A stretch of DNA of 64,000 nt from Streptomyces nitrosporeus (GCF_008704555.1 NZ_CP023702.1:5556001-5620000), one strand, 5' to 3'. Counted from the stretch's first letter, positions 8,519-16,866 are shown. Notes: generated by a model not told the origin, from the letters alone. Translations and numbers: made by a program.

Positions 8519-10150
8519 ATGGCAGCAAACCGCCGCCCCGTAGCCCTCGCAGCCGCCGTCGCCACCGCCGCCGCGCTCGGCGCCGCCTTCGCCCTCCCCG
8601 CGATCGCCGCCGACAGGACCACGCCCACCACCAGCGCGTCCCCCACCGCCTCGAAGCCCACGACCATGGAGCTGACGGACGGCACCCTGGACTGGGGCCT
8701 CAAGGAGTCCTTCCGCCGCTACATCGGCGGGGCCGGCAAGATCACCGCCTCGGACGGTGCCACCCAGGCCGCCGGGAACGGGGTCTTCACCTTCGGCAAC
8801 GGCCGGGGCACCTACGACACGACGGACAACAGCACCGGCACGGCCTTCGACGGCAGCGTCAACTTCAACGCCCACGGCGGCGTGCTCGACATCACCCTGT
8901 ACGACGTGAAGGTCTCCACGAGCGGCACCACCGGGGCCGTCACCGTGGACATGAAGACCCCCCAAGGAACCTCGGACGACGTCGAGTTCGCGAAGCTGGA
9001 CCTGTCCTCGGTCCGGCCCGGCCAGGGTGAGGGCGGGGCGATGGTCTTCAAGGACATCCCCGCGACGCTGACCGAGGCCGGTTCCAAGGCGTTCAACGGC
9101 ATGTACAAGGAGGGCGACGCCCTCGACCCGGCCACCCTCTCCGTCAAGGCCGTCCAGCCCCCGGTCACCGAACCCACCCCCGATCCCACCAAGGAGCCGA
9201 CCCCCGGCCCGACCGACCCCACGACGGACCCGACCACCGGCCCCACGACGGACCCGACCACCGACCCGACGGGCCCGGCCACCGGCCCCGGCACGGACCC
9301 GTCGGCCGCCCCCACCGCCCCGGCCTCCCCGTCCGCCACGGCCACCGCCCCGGCCGCCCAGCAGGGCGCCCTCGCCGACGGCGCCCTGGACTGGGGCGTC
9401 AAGGAGTCCTTCCGCTCGTACGTCACGGGCTCCATCGCGCACGGCAGGATCGAGACCGCCGACGGAGCCGCCGCCACGGCCTCTGGCTACCGGTTCCCCG
9501 ACGCCACCGGCCGCTTCGACGCCGCCGGGCAGACCCTCGACGCCGCGTTCGAGGGCAAGGTCCGCTTCCTCGGCCACAAGGAGGGCGGCGCCTACACCCT
9601 GGACCTCTCCCTCAGCAACCTGACGGTCCGGGCCGAAGGCGGCAAGGGCACCCTGCTCGCCGACGTCTCCAGCAAGGACCGCACGTCCAAGAAGGTCAGC
9701 ACCTACACCGGCCTCACCCTCGCGGACCTGAAGCTCCCCGCCGGCGGCCTGGCCGCGAAGAACGGCGTCGTCACCCTGTCCGGTGTCCCGGCCGTCCTCA
9801 CCGCCGACGGTGCCGCCAAGGCCTTCGGCGGCATGTACGAGAAGGGCGACCCGCTCGACACCCTGACGGTCTCGGTCGCCCTCGACGAGGACGCCGAACT
9901 CCCGGGCGCCACAGGCGGTTCCGGCTCCGCCGGCGGCAGCGGGACCACGGGCGGCGCCGGTACGGCCGGCGGAGCGGGCACGGCCGGTGGCGCCGGCACC
10001 GCGGGCGGCTCCGGGTCCCTCGCCTCCACCGGCGCCGGCGTGCCGGCCGGCGCGCTGCTCGCAGCCTCCGGCCTCGTCGTCGCCGCGGGCGCCGGAACGG
10101 TGATCGTGGCACGCCGCCGCCGCGGCGACGGCCCGGCCACCGCCGCCTGA
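8519..10150 (+). CDS. htaB: Two-domain HtaA haem-binding protein with LAxTG sortase signal
   Basis: 543 residues. A signal peptide (about 1-33) precedes HtaA domain 1 (about 52-215), a linker rich in Pro, Thr and Asp (DPTTDPTTGPTTDPT), HtaA domain 2 (about 290-465), a Gly/Ala/Thr spacer (GGAGTAGGAGTAGG), then LASTG at 501-505, a hydrophobic helix and RRRR. LAxTG is the signal recognised by class E sortases of Streptomyces, so this copy is probably linked to peptidoglycan. Both domains keep a His after the central strand (NFNAH, RFLGH). AGGAG precedes the ATG; the gene lies 82 bp after htaA, probably in one transcript. Haem could move from this wall-anchored copy to membrane-anchored HtaA, then HmuT (inference). 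Confidence 0.88.
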   Translation: MAANRRPVALAAAVATAAALGAAFALPAIAADRTTPTTSASPTASKPTTMELTDGTLDWGLKESFRRYIGGAGKITASDGATQAAGNGVFTFGNGRGTYDTTDNSTGTAFDGSVNFNAHGGVLDITLYDVKVSTSGTTGAVTVDMKTPQGTSDDVEFAKLDLSSVRPGQGEGGAMVFKDIPATLTEAGSKAFNGMYKEGDALDPATLSVKAVQPPVTEPTPDPTKEPTPGPTDPTTDPTTGPTTDPTTDPTGPATGPGTDPSAAPTAPASPSATATAPAAQQGALADGALDWGVKESFRSYVTGSIAHGRIETADGAAATASGYRFPDATGRFDAAGQTLDAAFEGKVRFLGHKEGGAYTLDLSLSNLTVRAEGGKGTLLADVSSKDRTSKKVSTYTGLTLADLKLPAGGLAAKNGVVTLSGVPAVLTADGAAKAFGGMYEKGDPLDTLTVSVALDEDAELPGATGGSGSAGGSGTTGGAGTAGGAGTAGGAGTAGGSGSLASTGAGVPAGALLAASGLVVAAGAGTVIVARRRRGDGPATAA

Positions 10151-10190
10151 TCAGGCCCGACGCCGTCCCCGCCCGGCCGGGCGGGGCCCC

Positions 10191-10224
10191 GGGGCCGTAC
10201 CGGTGACACCGCCGGTACGGCCCC
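10191..10224 (+). terminator. Hairpin terminator after htaB
   Basis: GGGGCCGTACCGG (10191-10203) pairs perfectly with CCGGTACGGCCCC (10212-10224) around an 8-nt loop. It follows the htaB stop by 40 bp. There is no T-run, which is common for Streptomyces terminators. Confidence 0.75.
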
Positions 10225-10257
10225 GGTGGCGTGGGAGCGGTCCCGGACGGTGCTTGA

Positions 10258-10947
10258 ATGCCCCACGTGAACGACTACGAGGTACCCGAAGGCATCGACG
10301 TACTGCGCGTGTTCTGCGGCCCCGACGGGCGCCACGGCAACCCGCTCGGTGTCGTACGCGACGGGCGCCGGTACCCGGACAACGACTCCCGGCAGGCGCT
10401 CGCCCGGAAACTCGGCTTCAGCGAGACCGTGTTCGTGGACGACCCCGAACGCGGCACCGTCGACATCCGCACCCCCGGGCTCCGCCTCCAGTTCGCGGGG
10501 CACCCGCTGGTCGGTGCGGCCTGGCTGCTGGACCTGGAGATCCTGGAACTTCCGATCGGAGACGTGTTCGCCCGCCAGGACGGCGAGTTCACCTGGATCG
10601 GCGCCCGCCCGGAGTGGGTCCCGCCACGGAGGCTGGAGCAGTACGCGTCGGTGGCCGAGGTCGAGGCGCTGACGGGGCCGCCGCCGGGGGAGGGCTGGCT
10701 CTACGTCTGGGCCTGGGAGGACGAGGCCGCCGGCCGTGTACGGGCGCGGGCGTTCCCGCGCCGCGACGACGGGATCGAGGAGGACGAGGCGACCGGGGCG
10801 GCGGCCCTGCTGCTCAGCGCACAGCTCGGCCGCGCCCTCAACATCGCACAGGGACGCGGCTCCCAGATTCTCACCGCACCCGGGCCGGACGGCACGGTGG
10901 AGGTCGGGGGCCGCGTCCTGCTGGCCGCACGAGGGGTCAGGCGCTGA
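10258..10947 (+). CDS. PhzF-family isomerase-like protein
   Basis: 229 residues, shorter than the usual 260-300 of the family. It has the PhzF/DAP-epimerase-like hallmarks: FSETVFVDDP, containing the catalytic Glu seen in PhzF, GHPLVGAAWLL, and EEDEATGAAALLL near the C-terminus. Members catalyse isomerisations or epimerisations of small acids; the substrate here cannot be told. Its 3' end overlaps that of the convergent haem oxygenase gene by 11 bp. No phenazine genes are near, so a phenazine role is not supported. GTG at 10267 is an alternative start. Confidence 0.82.
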   Translation: MPHVNDYEVPEGIDVLRVFCGPDGRHGNPLGVVRDGRRYPDNDSRQALARKLGFSETVFVDDPERGTVDIRTPGLRLQFAGHPLVGAAWLLDLEILELPIGDVFARQDGEFTWIGARPEWVPPRRLEQYASVAEVEALTGPPPGEGWLYVWAWEDEAAGRVRARAFPRRDDGIEEDEATGAAALLLSAQLGRALNIAQGRGSQILTAPGPDGTVEVGGRVLLAARGVRR

Positions 10948-11611
10948 GCGGGAACACCTCGCCCAGCTCACGGAAGACCGCCGTGTTCAGCGCGAAGGCG
11001 CGCTTGCACTCGTCGATGATCCGCTGCTTCTCCAGATCGTCGGCGTTCACCGCGTCCAGCAGTTCCCGGTAGTCCCGCTTGAAGGCGGCCGGGTTGGAGA
11101 TCTGCTCGAAGACGTAGAAGCGGACCCCGTCGCCCTTGCGCTCGAAGCCCCAGGTCTTCTCCGCCGTGCCCCGGATGATCTGCCCGCCCGACAGGTCGCC
11201 GAGGTAGCGGGTGTAGTGGTGCGCTATGTACCCGGCCGGCCAGTCGCGGGCGCACTCGGCGACCCGCCCGGCGTACGCGGCGGTCGCCGGGAGCGGCTCC
11301 AGGCCCTCGCGCCACCCCTCGCCCCGCAGATGGGCCAGGTCCCGCTCCAGCTCGGCCCCGCGCATCAGCTCCGGCCGGACGAAGGGGCCCGCCACCGGGT
11401 CCTCGCGCAGCGCCTCGGCGCCGTCCTCCAGGGCCCGGTACACGAACCACAGCTGCTCCGTGTAGCGCGTGTACGCGTCCACCCCGAGCCGCCCGCCCAG
11501 CATGTCGCTCATGAAGGACGAGGACTCCGCCTCGGTGTGCTGCTCGTGCGACGCGGTGCGGATCAGCGTCGAGAAGGGCGTACCGGCGGCGGTTGCGGCG
11601 GTTGCGTCCAA
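10937..11611 (-). CDS. hmuO: Haem oxygenase (biliverdin-producing)
   Basis: 224 residues. It has the haem oxygenase-1 fold signatures: proximal His in EQHTEAES (residue 25), then FMSDMLGGRL, YIAHHYTRYLGDLSGGQI with the distal-helix glycines, and FYVFEQISNPAAFKRDYR. It opens haem to biliverdin, CO and Fe(II) using reductant, completing iron release from haem imported by HmuTUV. I chose TTG at 11611 because GGAGG lies 7 nt upstream and the family begins here. An ATG at 11719 would add a 36-residue Pro/Arg-rich extension. An iron box lies upstream at 11746. Confidence 0.88.
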   Translation of the reverse strand: MDATAATAAGTPFSTLIRTASHEQHTEAESSSFMSDMLGGRLGVDAYTRYTEQLWFVYRALEDGAEALREDPVAGPFVRPELMRGAELERDLAHLRGEGWREGLEPLPATAAYAGRVAECARDWPAGYIAHHYTRYLGDLSGGQIIRGTAEKTWGFERKGDGVRFYVFEQISNPAAFKRDYRELLDAVNADDLEKQRIIDECKRAFALNTAVFRELGEVFPLSA

Positions 11612-11745
11612 GGGGGGCCTCCGGGGGAGCGGGGGGAGCGGACGTCCGTACGGACACGGACATGCCGGACGTGCGGATACGGGCGGGCGTACCGGAACGG
11701 TGAAGACGCGGGAGCGCATGGCCGTTCCGATAAGCTGATCCTCTT

Positions 11746-11763
11746 ACTTAGGTTTACCTAAGT
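11746..11763. promoter_or_regulatory. Iron box upstream of haem oxygenase
   Basis: ACTTAGGTTTACCTAAGT is a perfect inverted repeat: 8-bp arms, 2-bp centre. It matches the TTAGGTnnnnnACCTAA-type core of DmdR/IdeR boxes. It is about 135 bp upstream of the TTG start of hmuO and 27 bp from the alternative ATG, which places the promoter here and gives a long 5' untranslated leader if TTG is used. Confidence 0.85.
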
Positions 11764-11804
11764 CAACATGTTCCCGACTCCTTGTCGGTAAAACGCCGGA
11801 AAGA

Positions 11805-11846
11805 AGGAGGGGGCGGTGACCGTCCTGACGGTCACCGCCCCCTCCT
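11805..11846. terminator. Strong hairpin between map and hmuO promoter
   Basis: AGGAGGGGGCGGTGACCGT (11805-11823) is fully complementary to ACGGTCACCGCCCCCTCCT (11828-11846) with a CCTG loop. This gives a 19-bp perfect stem. It sits downstream of map (minus strand) and upstream of the iron-controlled hmuO promoter, insulating hmuO from read-through. Confidence 0.85.
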
Positions 11847-11902
11847 CGCGCGGCATCCGCCCACCCCGGCCCCGGCCGGGGTGGGGCCGGGGCGGGGGAG
11901 GC

Positions 11903-12760
11903 TCAGGGAAGGGTCAGGATGTCGGCCCCGGTCTCCGTCACCACCAGGGTGTGCTCGAACTGCGCGGTCCGCTTGCGGTCCTTGGTGACCACGGTCCAGC
12001 CGTCGTCCCACATGTCGTACTCGTGCGTCCCCAGCGTCAGCATCGGCTCGATGGTGAACGTCATCCCCGGCTGCATCACGGTCGTCGCCTGCGGACTGTC
12101 GTAGTGCGGGATGATCAGCCCGGAGTGGAACGAGGAGTTGATCCCGTGCCCCGTGAAGTCCCGCACCACGCCGTAACCGAACCGCTTGGCGTACGACTCG
12201 ATGACCCGGCCGATGACGTTGATCTGCCGCCCGGGGCGCACGGCCTTGATCGCGCGGTTCAGCGCCTCACGGGTCCGCTCGACCAGCAGCCGCGACTCCT
12301 CGTCGACGTCCCCGCAGAGATAGGTGGCGTTGTTGTCGCCGTGCACCCCGTCGATGTAGGCGGTGACGTCGAGGTTCACGATGTCCCCGTCGCGCAGCAC
12401 CGTGGAGTCGGGGATGCCGTGGCAGATCACCTCGTTGAGCGAGGTGCACAGGGACTTGGGGAAGCCCCGGTAGCCGAGGGTCGACGGGTACGCCCCGTGG
12501 TCGATCATGAACTCGTGGGCCACCCGGTCGAGTTCGTCGGTGGTGACCCCCGGCGCGATGTGCTTCGCGGCCTCCTCCATGGCCTGCGCCGCGATCCGCC
12601 CCGCGATCCGCATGCGCTCCACGGTCCCGGGGTCCTGGATCTCGGGTCCGGTGTACGGGGTGGGGGCGGGCTTCCCCACGTACTCGGGGCGCCGGATCTT
12701 CCCCGGAACGGAACGGATGGGAGTGATCTCCCCAGGTGCGAGAAGCGACTGACCAGACAT
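11903..12760 (-). CDS. map: Type I methionine aminopeptidase
   Basis: 285 residues, the length of actinobacterial MetAP-Ib with an N-terminal PYTGPEIQ-type extension. The five metal ligands sit in family contexts: [24 protein letters not shown] (two Asp), DFTGHGI (His), TIEPM (Glu) and FEHTLVV (Glu). It removes the initiator Met from nascent proteins in the cytoplasm. ATG at 12760 is chosen; in-frame codons further upstream code for unrelated sequence. It is transcribed alone, divergent from the small gene at 12819, and ends before the strong hairpin at 11805. Confidence 0.95.
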   Translation of the reverse strand: MSGQSLLAPGEITPIRSVPGKIRRPEYVGKPAPTPYTGPEIQDPGTVERMRIAGRIAAQAMEEAAKHIAPGVTTDELDRVAHEFMIDHGAYPSTLGYRGFPKSLCTSLNEVICHGIPDSTVLRDGDIVNLDVTAYIDGVHGDNNATYLCGDVDEESRLLVERTREALNRAIKAVRPGRQINVIGRVIESYAKRFGYGVVRDFTGHGINSSFHSGLIIPHYDSPQATTVMQPGMTFTIEPMLTLGTHEYDMWDDGWTVVTKDRKRTAQFEHTLVVTETGADILTLP

Positions 12761-12818
12761 GTCGGCGAGTCTAACCAGCACCCCCGGGGCACCATGGCTG
12801 CGAGGAAAGGAAGCGGCG

Positions 12819-13049
12819 ATGGCCCTGTTCAAGAAGCGTACGGTCGGCAAACCGGGCGAATGGTACTACTGCCTGGTCCACAAGAAGGTCGAGGAAGGCC
12901 CCGAGTGCCCGGCGAAGGACCGTTTCGGCCCGTACACCACCCGCGAGGAGGCCCAGCACGCGATGGACACCGCGCGTGAGCGGAACCTCGAATGGGAGAA
13001 CGACCCCAAGTGGCACGACCGCACGGACGAGACACCCGGCGGCCCCTGA
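12819..13049 (+). CDS. Small conserved hypothetical protein
   Basis: 76 residues, charged and aromatic: [29 protein letters not shown], then [15 protein letters not shown] and WENDPKWHD. No signal or membrane segment. The GPY-x-T-REEAQ pattern followed by an amphipathic helix resembles small cytoplasmic Streptomyces proteins of unknown role. A GGAAAGGAAG purine stretch precedes the ATG. Its stop codon lies inside the first unit of a 28-bp repeat. Confidence 0.75.
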   Translation: MALFKKRTVGKPGEWYYCLVHKKVEEGPECPAKDRFGPYTTREEAQHAMDTARERNLEWENDPKWHDRTDETPGGP

Positions 13050-13150
13050 GAGCCGGGCCCCGGGAGACGGCCCCTGAGAGCCGACCTCTGGGAGACGACC
13101 CCTGGGAGACGGCCCCTGAGAGGCGCCCCCCGGGAGTCGGCTCCTGAGGG
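13041..13150. repeat. 28-bp tandem repeat starting at a stop codon
   Basis: Units begin at 13041, 13069 and 13111 (each 28 bp, of form GGCCCCTGAGAG then a 16-bp tail ending GGGAGAC or GGGAGTC). A 14-bp half unit lies at 13097-13110 and a partial unit starts at 13139. The first unit contains the last two codons and TGA of the upstream gene. Confidence 0.8.
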
Positions 13151-13190
13151 CCGCCCCGCCGCCCCGGTGCGGGGACGGGGCGCGCGCCGT

Positions 13191-13234
13191 CACCGGCGGG
13201 GGCACGCGCTCTCACCGGCAGGGGGACGCGCTCT
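13191..13234. repeat. 22-bp direct repeat at gene 3' end
   Basis: Two 22-bp copies, 13191-13212 and 13213-13234, start CACCGGC and end ACGCGCTCT. They are followed at 13235 by the related CACCAGCGGGG, the 3' end of the minus-strand gene. Confidence 0.75.
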
Positions 13235-13836
13235 CACCAGCGGGGCGGCGGCGGTGCCGTCAGCTGGTCGGCCAGCCGGGACAGCCGGTCCCGGAACGTG
13301 CCGCGCCCCCGGCCGGCCGGTGCGACGTTCTCCCCGGCCGCCGCGCTGACCAGGTGCTGCACGGTGTCCAGATCCACCTCGTCCGCGTCGGTCACCGTCA
13401 GCGCCTCGTGGGCCAGCGCCTGGATCTCCGGATCACCGCCGTCCAGCGCCAGCACGGTCGCCCCCGCCCGGCGCGCGTCGTGCACGCGTTCCAGCAGCGC
13501 GCCGTCCGGGGCCGCCGGGGCGACCATCAGCAGCGTCTCGCCCCGGCCCGCCGCCTCGATCCGGCCCAGGCCCACCGCCAGATGCGCCGGGTCGTCGGGC
13601 CTGGCCCGGTGGCGCACCAGGGTGGGCCGCAGCTCCGGCAGGCCCGCCCAGGTGGACTCGTCCACCAGGTGGGCGGCCAGGTGCCACGGCTCGTACACCG
13701 GGGTCCCGACGAGCAGCAGCCCGCCGCCGTGCGGGACGACGGAGGAACGCAGGGTCCGGGCGAACTGCCGGGCGGCGGTGGGCCACCGGGTCCCGGCGAG
13801 CACCTCACGCAGCAGGGCTACACGTACGGCGTCCAT
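13234..13836 (-). CDS. Conserved hypothetical protein, possible SIS-like fold
   Basis: 200 residues. There is an alternation of predicted strands and helices: GGGLLLVGTPVYEPWHLAAHL, GRGETLLMVAPAAPDG, RRAGATVLALDGGDPEIQALAHEALTV. These resemble the nucleotide- or sugar-binding core of SIS-type proteins, without a diagnostic motif. No signal peptide or membrane segment. The C-terminal 40 residues are Gly/Arg/Pro-rich. ATG at 13836 is supported by clean coding composition from there. It is divergent from the F420 oxidoreductase gene, with a 213-bp gap that holds a 22-bp direct repeat. Confidence 0.75.
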   Translation of the reverse strand: MDAVRVALLREVLAGTRWPTAARQFARTLRSSVVPHGGGLLLVGTPVYEPWHLAAHLVDESTWAGLPELRPTLVRHRARPDDPAHLAVGLGRIEAAGRGETLLMVAPAAPDGALLERVHDARRAGATVLALDGGDPEIQALAHEALTVTDADEVDLDTVQHLVSAAAGENVAPAGRGRGTFRDRLSRLADQLTAPPPPRW

Positions 13837-13897
13837 GGCCCGGCATCATGCCGCCGCCTGCCGCCCCGCGGGGGCCCGACGCCGGTATCCCACCCGA

Positions 13898-13941
13898 ACG
13901 GGGACGCGCCACGGCCGGTACGGGGACGCGCCACGGCCGAC
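13898..13941. repeat. 22-bp tandem direct repeat, two copies
   Basis: ACGGGGACGCGCCACGGCCG is the shared core at 13898 and 13920; only the last two bases of each 22-bp unit differ. It lies in the divergent promoter region between 13836 and 14050. Confidence 0.75.
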
Positions 13942-14049
13942 GGGGGAACGCGAGGGCGCGTGAGGGCGTGCGGGGCCGACGCGGTGACGGATCTCGCACA
14001 GCGGTAACAGCGCGCGGATCCTCCGGTACCCCGCAGTAGTGTCGAGGCC

Positions 14050-14760
14050 ATGACTACGCATGACAGTGGAAGCGCACCCAAGCCCCCGGCCAAGGACCCC
14101 TGGGACCTCCCCGACGTCTCCGGCCTCACCGTCGGCGTCCTCGGCGGCACCGGCCCGCAGGGCCGCGGCCTCGCCTACCGCCTGGCCCGCGCCGGACAGA
14201 AGGTCGTCGTCGGCTCCCGCGCCGCCGACCGCGCCCAGGCAGCCGCCGCCGAACTCGGCCACGGCGTCGAGGGCGCCGACAACGCCGAGTGCGCACGGCG
14301 CAGCGACATCGTGATCGTCGCCGTCCCCTGGGACGGGCACGCCAAGACGCTGGAGTCCTTGCGCGAGGAACTCGCCGGGAAGATCGTCGTCGACTGCGTC
14401 AACCCGCTCGGCTTCGACAAGAAGGGCGCCTATGCCCTGAAACCGGAGGAGGGCAGCGCCGCCGAGCAGGCCGCCGCCCTGCTGCCCGGCTCCCGGGTCA
14501 CCGCGGCCTTCCACCACCTGTCGGCGGTCCTGCTCCAGGACGAGTCGATCGAGGAGATCGACACCGATGTGATGGTCCTCGGCGAGGCCCGCGCCGACAC
14601 CGACACCGTGCAGGCGCTCGCCAACCGCATCCCCGGCATGCGCGGGGTCTTCGCGGGCCGGCTGCGCAACGCCCACCAGGTCGAGTCGCTGGTGGCGAAC
14701 CTGATCTCGGTCAACCGCCGCTACAAGGCACACGCGGGCCTGCGCACCACCGACATCTGA
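14050..14760 (+). CDS. npdG: F420-dependent NADP oxidoreductase
   Basis: 236 residues. An N-terminal Rossmann domain has TVGVLGGTGPQGRGLAYRLA and the NADP-selective VVVGSRAADRA. SDIVIVAVPWDGH, VVDCVNPLGF, VTAAFHHLSAVLLQ and the C-terminal RLRNAHQVESLVANLISVN are characteristic of Fno/NpdG. It transfers hydride between NADPH and coenzyme F420 in the cytoplasm, supplying F420H2 for enzymes such as luciferase-like oxidoreductases (one candidate lies at 32671). GAGG precedes the ATG; single gene. Confidence 0.92.
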   Translation: MTTHDSGSAPKPPAKDPWDLPDVSGLTVGVLGGTGPQGRGLAYRLARAGQKVVVGSRAADRAQAAAAELGHGVEGADNAECARRSDIVIVAVPWDGHAKTLESLREELAGKIVVDCVNPLGFDKKGAYALKPEEGSAAEQAAALLPGSRVTAAFHHLSAVLLQDESIEEIDTDVMVLGEARADTDTVQALANRIPGMRGVFAGRLRNAHQVESLVANLISVNRRYKAHAGLRTTDI

Positions 14761-14853
14761 GGCGGAACGGACCTCCCCCAGGGCGAACCGAAACGGGCAT
14801 GAGGGACACTGGACGGGACCGCGCACCATCCCCGGACAGGAGCGAACCCCCTC

Positions 14854-15045
14854 ATGCCCCGCCTCGCCCTCTACTCCCTCGCCGTCTGTGTCCTCGCCGT
14901 CGTGGCCGCCGTGGTCTCCTTCGCCGAGGGCAGCTTCCTGGGCATCGTCTGGGTGCTGCTGGCCGGCCTCTCGTCCAACATGGCGTGGTTCTACTTCCGC
15001 AAGCACAAGGCGGAGAAGGCCGCCACCGCGGCCCCGGCGGCCTGA
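14854..15045 (+). CDS. Small two-helix membrane protein
   Basis: 63 residues. Two hydrophobic helices (about 5-24 and 28-48) are joined by a short EGS turn and followed by a basic cytoplasmic tail FRKHKAEKAATAAPAA. GGAG lies about 10 nt before the ATG. It sits 93 bp after npdG on the same strand and could be co-transcribed. No family function known to me. Confidence 0.7.
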   Translation: MPRLALYSLAVCVLAVVAAVVSFAEGSFLGIVWVLLAGLSSNMAWFYFRKHKAEKAATAAPAA

Positions 15046-15150
15046 GCCCCCCGCCTCTCCCGGACACACCCGGGGCGCCTCTTCCGGAGGCCCGGGACGT
15101 TCCTTCCGGACGGTCCCGGGGCCGTTCCTTCCGGACGGTGCCGGGACGCG

Positions 15151-15214
15151 TCACCCGTCCAGGAGCGCCGCGCACCCCGGGTGTGTGTCACCCGTCCAGG
15201 AGCGCCGCGCACCC
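15151..15214. repeat. 27-bp direct repeat duplicating the end of the protease gene
   Basis: An identical 27-bp sequence (TCACCCGTCCAGGAGCGCCG plus 7 more bases) is present at 15151-15177 and 15188-15214. The second copy encodes the last eight codons (GCAALLDG) and stop of the minus-strand protease gene, so the first copy is a precise duplicate of the gene's 3' end. Just before it, CCTTCCGGACGGT is also repeated (near 15098 and 15128). Confidence 0.85.
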
Positions 15215-15997
15215 GGGGTCCTGGTCGCCGAACCACTCCTGCCAGAAGCGGTAGACGTCCAGCCCGCAGTACGTCTCGACCTCGCCGACCCCCAGCCCCC
15301 GCAGCACCGCGTCCACCGCGTCGAAGAACACCGCGTTGACCTCCGGGACCCACAGCAGTCCGAACACCGCGAGCAGCCCGAACGGCGCGAAGGGCTCCAC
15401 CTGCCGCCGGATCCGGTACGGCAGCCACGGCTCGACCACCCCGTAACCGTCCAGCCCCGGCACCGGCAGGAAGTTCAGGATCGCCGCCGTCACCTGGAGC
15501 AGTGCCAGGAACCCCAGCGCGAACCGGAAGGCGAGCGGCACCCCGTCCAGCCCGCCCAGCCAGAACGGCGCCGTGCACACCACGGCGAACAGCACATTGG
15601 TCAGCGGCCCGGCGGCCGAGATCAGGCTGTGCTTCCACCGCCCGGAGATCCGCCCCCGCTCGATGTAGACCGCGCCGCCCGGCAGACCGATACCGCCCAT
15701 GATCACGAACAGCACGGGCAGCACGATGCTCAGCAGGGCGTGCGTGTACTTCAGCGGGTCGAGTGTCAGATAGCCCTTCGCCTCGACCGACAGGTCCCCG
15801 CTGTGCAGGGCGGTCCGGGCGTGGGCGTACTCGTGGAGGCAGAGCGACACGACCCAGGCCCCGGTGACGAAGAGGAAGACCGCGAACCCGGTCTGCTCGG
15901 CGAACCCGGTCCACACCGCCCACCCGGCCACGGCCGTCACGGCGGCGATCCCCAGGAACAGCGGACTGATCCTGTTGTTCCTGCGTGTCACGCTCAT
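15188..15997 (-). CDS. Site-2 protease family (M50) zinc metallopeptidase
   Basis: 269 residues with about six membrane segments. The zinc motif HEYAH lies in the second segment (SLCLHEYAHARTALHSGDL), and the third ligand lies in NFLPVPGLDGYG, as in the M50/S2P family (HExxH and NxxPxPxLDG). Such proteases cut membrane-embedded substrates, often anti-sigma factors; the partner here is unknown. The basic N-terminus SVTRRNNR is cytoplasmic. It is transcribed alone, upstream of a 334-bp gene-free stretch. Confidence 0.9.
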   Translation of the reverse strand: MSVTRRNNRISPLFLGIAAVTAVAGWAVWTGFAEQTGFAVFLFVTGAWVVSLCLHEYAHARTALHSGDLSVEAKGYLTLDPLKYTHALLSIVLPVLFVIMGGIGLPGGAVYIERGRISGRWKHSLISAAGPLTNVLFAVVCTAPFWLGGLDGVPLAFRFALGFLALLQVTAAILNFLPVPGLDGYGVVEPWLPYRIRRQVEPFAPFGLLAVFGLLWVPEVNAVFFDAVDAVLRGLGVGEVETYCGLDVYRFWQEWFGDQDPGCAALLDG

Positions 15998-16331
15998 GTG
16001 CCCTCCACCTCGGACGGACCGGGCGGCCCGCTCGGACGAGGCTAAGCGCTGCCCCGTGACTGAGGGACCCTGACGAGGAGGGCGTTCGGCCCGTGGTGCC
16101 CGGCACGTCCCTCGCGTGCGCCGCAGAGAAGGTGCCGCAGACGTGACGAACAGGATATTCGGGAATTCTGGAAAACTTCAAGATCAAACTTAAACATGAC
16201 AGGTACGTGACATATGACACTCCCTCGCCTATCACGGTATGGGCACTTCGGGTCAGTTGTTCCGTTGCGGCTCCGTCTTTTCCTGCGCCAAGATCATCTC
16301 CCGTAAACGCGTCTCACCACTGGGAAGTCAC
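15998..16331. other. Gene-free divergent region
   Basis: 334 bp between the protease start and the secreted protein start. The stretch 16146-16215 is unusually A/T-rich for this genome (GGATATTCGGGAATTCTGGA and AAACTTAAACATGACAGGTA are examples), which fits one or two promoters. I see no clear operator, hairpin or small ORF. Confidence 0.5.
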
Positions 16332-16817
16332 ATGCGACGGATTACTTCAATTCTTGCCGGAATTCTCCTGCTCCTGGGCGGAGGTCTCGTCATGGCGCCG
16401 TCCGCCAGCGCTGCGGCCGCCGGTGCCTACGGATGCGCCGGGAACCAGATCGACTCCTACCAGGTGAAGACCAGCGGTGGTGCGGTCTACGGCAACATCT
16501 ACCTGTACTACGACTCCTCGACCGGGAAGAACTGCGCGGTCAACGTGGCCACGAGCGCAGGCGCGTACGGTAAGCCCACCTTCAAGTTCGTCATGCTCGT
16601 GAAGTGTGTCGCCGGTACCTCCGCGGGGTCCACCTGTGTGCAGGACACCTACATCCAGGACCCCACCAACACGGGCGTCAACTACAGCCAGTACGCCGGT
16701 CCCGTCAGCATTTCCGCTGCCGGCCGGTGCATCTCGGTGACGGGCATTATCAGCCTTTCCAGCGGACCGACCTCCTCGCAGGCCGCTTACACCGGCAATG
16801 CGACCCACTGCGGGTGA
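16332..16817 (+). CDS. Small secreted protein, unknown function
   Basis: 161 residues. A clear signal peptide (MRRITSILAGILLLLGGGL, cleavage near ASAAAAG) is followed by a beta-rich mature part of about 130 residues with six cysteines (YGCAG, GKNCAV, VKCVAG, GSTCVQ, GRCISV, THCG), probably in three disulphides. Internal tyrosine and glycine-rich strands (GAVYGNIYLYYDSSTG) suggest a compact extracellular domain. GGAAG precedes the ATG, and a textbook terminator follows. No enzyme motif; role unknown. Confidence 0.8.
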   Translation: MRRITSILAGILLLLGGGLVMAPSASAAAAGAYGCAGNQIDSYQVKTSGGAVYGNIYLYYDSSTGKNCAVNVATSAGAYGKPTFKFVMLVKCVAGTSAGSTCVQDTYIQDPTNTGVNYSQYAGPVSISAAGRCISVTGIISLSSGPTSSQAAYTGNATHCG

Positions 16818-16833
16818 TCACGCTTTCCTCCGG

Positions 16834-16866
16834 CGGCCCGGCGGTTTTCCGCCGGGCCGTTCTTTT
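16834..16866 (+). terminator. Rho-independent terminator
   Basis: CGGCCCGGCGG (16834-16844), TTTT loop, CCGCCGGGCCG (16849-16859), then TTCTTTT. An 11-bp perfect GC stem with a U-tract directly after the secreted protein gene. Confidence 0.92.

Noticed and set aside
10258-10947. Phenazine biosynthesis gene phzF
   Set aside because: Only the family fold is supported; no other phz gene is near and the protein is short, so a phenazine role is not claimed.
10937-11719. Haem oxygenase starting at ATG 11719
   Set aside because: The extra 36 residues are Pro/Arg-rich and absent from the family; TTG 11611 has a proper ribosome site. Kept as an alternative.
13041-13234. Clustered 22-28 bp repeats as a CRISPR array
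   Set aside because: Units are directly adjacent without unique spacers, and no cas genes are present.
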